Part shown: positions 11,317 to 11,703 of the stretch, piece by piece | How positions within the stretch are numbered: position 1 is the stretch's first letter | Layout of the letters: every line of letters begins with the position of its first letter | Source of the DNA: a bacterium | GTDB taxonomy: Bacteria; Patescibacteriota; Minisyncoccia; Phycocordibacterales; Phycocordibacteraceae | Length of the DNA: 11,703 nucleotides | NCBI GenBank assembly: GCA_021813835.1 | Contig: JAKAJJ010000011.1 | Location: forward strand, 1-11,703 | Direction: 5' to 3' | Position numbers and translations under genes: made by a program | Notes under the pieces: model-generated | What the model saw: the letters and a program-made list of their open reading frames with translations, nothing else | The model's database searches: none | Told to the model about the DNA's origin: nothing

Positions 11317-11496
11317 ACCATTAAAGAGTGAATTAGGGACATCGTAAGTCCCTATATTCCTGAAGAAGGGAGAAAAGGGAAAGGGAATGGGAAGCGCGTT
11401 TGCTTCCGTAGCCGAAGCGGCGCAGAGCGCACAAGGCATCTTCGGCACCGGAGTACCGCCGCGCGTTTCCAAACAACGAGGAATCTCCGGCGGCCT
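11317..11496 (-). other. Gap upstream of the PH-domain gene, with a candidate 55-residue ORF
   Basis: This 180-base gap has no recognised gene. On the - strand an ORF of 55 residues runs from an ATG at 11500, overlapping the preceding stop as ATGA, to a TAA at 11333. Its product has no recognisable family or membrane segment and its third positions are less GC-rich than in real genes here, so I think it is probably not a gene. The gap also holds a G-quadruplex motif (11368-11391, + strand), a 7-bp hairpin (11334-11354) and a few short GC inverted repeats that could be chance. No tRNA shape is visible. Confidence 0.4.
11334..11354 (-). promoter_or_regulatory. Short inverted repeat upstream of the PH-domain gene
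   Basis: TAGGGAC and GTCCCTA pair perfectly (7 bp) around a seven-base loop, ending 17 bases before the ATG of the PH-domain gene. It could be a leader hairpin, an operator, or a weak terminator of the upstream membrane gene; no clear U-run follows on the - strand. Confidence 0.4.
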
Positions 11497-11703
11497 TCAT
11501 GGGAGGAACGGCAGGAAGAGCGGATTGCCGGAGAGGGCGTAGGACATGAGCGAGAGCGAGATGACCAGATGCGCCGCGATCGCGGGGAACGCGATGGCGG
11601 ACGCATGGGAGTAGCGGAGCCAGTGGTAGACGGCGACGAGCGTATAGACCGCCCAGAGGGCGAAGACCGCATAGAGGAACCACTCGACGGCGGCGCCTGC
11701 CGA
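11497..11703 (-). CDS. Unrecognised small membrane protein, C-terminal part (5'-truncated by window)
   Basis: The - strand frame beginning at 11703 is open for 68 residues to a TGA at 11497-11499; its start lies beyond the window. The visible part has two hydrophobic helices: about 8-26 (WFLYAVFALWAVYTLVAVY) and about 36-54 (AIAFPAIAAHLVISLSLMS), separated by the basic turn HWLRYSHAS, and ends GNPLFLPFLP. Third positions are almost all G or C, as in the definite genes, which supports coding. I do not recognise the family. It lies upstream of the PH-domain membrane protein on the same strand, so a shared envelope function is possible but unproven. Confidence 0.75.
   Translation of the reverse strand, partial: SAGAAVEWFLYAVFALWAVYTLVAVYHWLRYSHASAIAFPAIAAHLVISLSLMSYALSGNPLFLPFLP

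Noticed and set aside
11402..11490. Short GC inverted repeats (GCTTC/GAAGC and CCGGAG/CTCCGG) as a structured RNA
   Set aside because: Stems of five and six pairs are expected by chance at this GC content, and I recognise no known RNA family.
11333..11500. 55-residue ORF as a definite small gene overlapping the membrane-protein stop
   Set aside because: Third positions are less GC-rich than in definite genes, the product has no recognisable features, and half of it translates the pyrimidine tract and hairpin. Kept only as a low-confidence candidate within the gap entry.

Overview
This window is an ordinary-looking stretch of a GC-rich bacterial chromosome with nine protein genes, two of them cut by the window ends. 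Third codon positions are mostly G or C, gaps are short (the longest is 180 bases), and I see no Shine-Dalgarno sequence before any start. The RpoC sequence has no large insertion of the E. coli type. Together with leaderless-looking starts and a small membrane-anchored DsbA protein, this suggests a Patescibacteria (candidate phyla radiation) member, perhaps a GC-rich parcubacterium. That assignment is an inference; only the bacterial origin is certain.

Left half, + strand (2-7248): the 3' part of rpoC, then dnaG three bases later, then rpoD, then an HD-domain phosphohydrolase that starts directly after the rpoD stop. A perfect 19-bp hairpin with a T-rich tail closes this unit. It joins the core transcription enzyme, the primary sigma factor and the replication primase, so it resembles the classical dnaG-rpoD operon with rpoC in the upstream place. 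rpoD also seems to have its own promoter. The HD gene has clearly lower GC than its neighbours.

Middle (7248-8132, + strand): a PD-(D/E)XK nuclease of the RecB/Cas4 type, transcribed from a promoter that grows out of the tail of the preceding terminator. Its 3' end overlaps the convergent dsbA-like gene by 40 bases.

Right half, - strand (read from 11703 down to 8093): the end of an unrecognised membrane protein, a 180-base gap with a G-quadruplex motif and a small hairpin, a bacterial PH-domain membrane protein, a 147-base gap bounded by a near-perfect inverted repeat, then hisS, a DEDD-type exonuclease and a membrane-anchored DsbA-like oxidoreductase as one tight operon behind an extended -10 promoter.

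I found no defence system, CRISPR array, mobile element with a transposase, or tRNA/rRNA gene. The most interesting signals are regulatory: three genes whose ATG sits where transcription should begin (rpoD, the nuclease, hisS), and the inverted repeat between the PH gene and hisS.
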